From Antennarius striatus (lineage: Eukaryota > Chordata > Actinopteri > Lophiiformes > Antennariidae), in NCBI RefSeq assembly GCF_040054535.1, contig NC_090784.1, positions 16,184,001-16,248,000 on the forward strand: a stretch of 64,000 nt of DNA, read 5' to 3'. The notes below the pieces were generated by a model, which was not told the origin of the DNA, ran no database searches, and was given only the letters and a program-made list of their open reading frames with translations. A program made the position numbers and the translations under genes. Shown piece by piece: positions 62,821 to 64,000 of this stretch (position 1 is the first letter of the stretch; each line of letters starts with the position of its first letter).

Positions 62821-64000
62821 CTACTCGATTGTAACTATAGCTTTAATTTTCAAAGAACAGGACAACTGTTTGCACCAACATTGAATTGTGACGTAGGCCC
62901 TGAATCGGGGAATGAGTACTTCATAATGACACAACACAGTGTTATACAGCTAATAAAACACAGAAATTAAATAGCAAATATTGTCTGCTTCCTTATTTGC
63001 TCTCCAAGTAGCTCTTATTTTTACTAAAGTACTTGTTTAGTATATCTAGCATAATATTTGTTTTATTTCAATTAGAGTTTTATATTTTTTGGTGTTTTAA
63101 AGGAGAAAAACTTGTCATTACTAATAAACCTGTCAAATCTTTCCAGTACAGGAATAAGTTTAGCAATATTTAAACTAATGAATAAATCTATAACTATCTA
63201 GTTATTATTTAAATAGCTCTACTTTTCCAGTTAAAGGGTTGAATTCATGCATTTGTTTTAATGTATTCTTGCTGTGTTGTCAAAATTAAATTGATAAAGA
63301 CAGGTTTTGCAAATTGATGCAATTAATAATAGGACACATTACACACATTTATTTCCTCAGCAAGTATGATTAGTATCAGTAAATCATTGTTATTTCATTA
63401 TCTTCACAACGTAGATCTGAATTTTGGCTTGTGTTTTGTTGTATTAGTGACAATAAAAATTAGGTGTAAAAAAATATTAAAATGTGTAAATTACAGATAC
63501 CTGAAATTTGTTTATTTTAACTGATATGTTTTATGCTGTGCAGATTTCAGACTTCTTAATAAACATCTTGCTTTCATCAATAACCAAAATCTTGGGTCAG
63601 CTTCTAACTGCAGTTCTTCTATTTTTAAGAAAAAGAGCATGCTGTGGTGTCTGTAATCTTTTCACAGTGAATTCATTGTGGATTTTCCCTGACCATCTGA
63701 ATTAGGCACCTGGAGTCAGATCATTCCAAGCGAAATGTTGGCTGTGTTTGGATGAAGAATCCAACTAATCCGATCCCAGGTCAGTGTCTGCAGACACTTC
63801 GTCGGCACAGTGAGGAAAACAAAGGACCAGCAAATCTCCCTACTTTAGAGTGAGAATGCCGCACGGACACCTGCTGTATTGCTTCGATTGGCTTTCTCGC
63901 CATGTCAATCACTAATTTCTTCGTTTTAACTGGCTGATAGTGGAGGTTCGAGTGCTAACATGAATATCATTGGTCAATGCGTTAAATTCATGCCAGTACT

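Larger units (their letters stand above)
60829..64000. other. kcnj14 3' flank and terminal non-coding DNA
   Basis: The kcnj14 3' UTR must start here, but its end is unclear: an ATTAAA near 61824 and an AATAAA at 63452-63457 are possible signals. A TG array (61522-61604) and a retroposon-tail fragment (62735-62820) are listed separately. No coding exon is recognised to the window end. Confidence 0.45.

Overview
The window is vertebrate nuclear DNA, almost certainly from a teleost fish. It has intron-split genes with GT-AG borders, vertebrate protein families, long CA/TG microsatellites and fish-type transposon debris. The protein assignments below come from reading the translations and from knowledge of the families; no database search was possible.

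Four protein-coding genes are supported. (1) zbtb7b on the + strand has its coding sequence at 21204-23015 in two coding exons. A CpG-rich candidate promoter lies near 6.6-7.3 kb, with a possible untranslated exon at 9071-9179. (2) khdc4 on the - strand runs 34151-27577. I rebuilt it as 14 coding exons giving 610 residues, including a 29-base first coding exon. It lies tail-to-tail with zbtb7b. (3) A single-exon urotensin-II-receptor-like GPCR lies on the - strand, 42089-40965. (4) kcnj14 (Kir2.4) on the + strand runs 58037-60828 in three coding exons. A CpG-rich candidate promoter/first exon ends at 50728. ZBTB7B and KHDC4 both lie in the 1q21-q22 region of human chromosome 1, so that pair looks like conserved vertebrate linkage. 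I see no functional link among the four products: a BTB zinc-finger repressor, a KH-domain splicing factor, a peptide receptor and a potassium channel.

Layout: 0.8-4.3 kb is a nest of transposable elements: a 1.39-kb element with 40-bp terminal inverted repeats, then a 1.65-kb hAT-like element containing a solo LTR with its own target duplication. 4.3-6.6 kb is featureless. 6.6-25.3 kb is zbtb7b, mostly a first intron rich in microsatellites. 27.07-34.3 kb is khdc4. 34.5-36 kb is repeat debris. 41-42.1 kb is the GPCR. 42-50.5 kb is non-coding, with a palindrome beside a compound microsatellite. 50.5-61 kb is kcnj14 with a MITE in its presumed 5' intron. The last 3 kb shows nothing coding.

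The most notable observations are the nested transposons with readable target-site duplications; a three-copy interspersed repeat with conserved palindromes; a greatly expanded intracellular loop 1 in the urotensin-type receptor; an enlarged N-terminus, enlarged turret and changed C-terminus in Kir2.4; and several perfect hairpins. I found no convincing evidence of an entirely new biological system.
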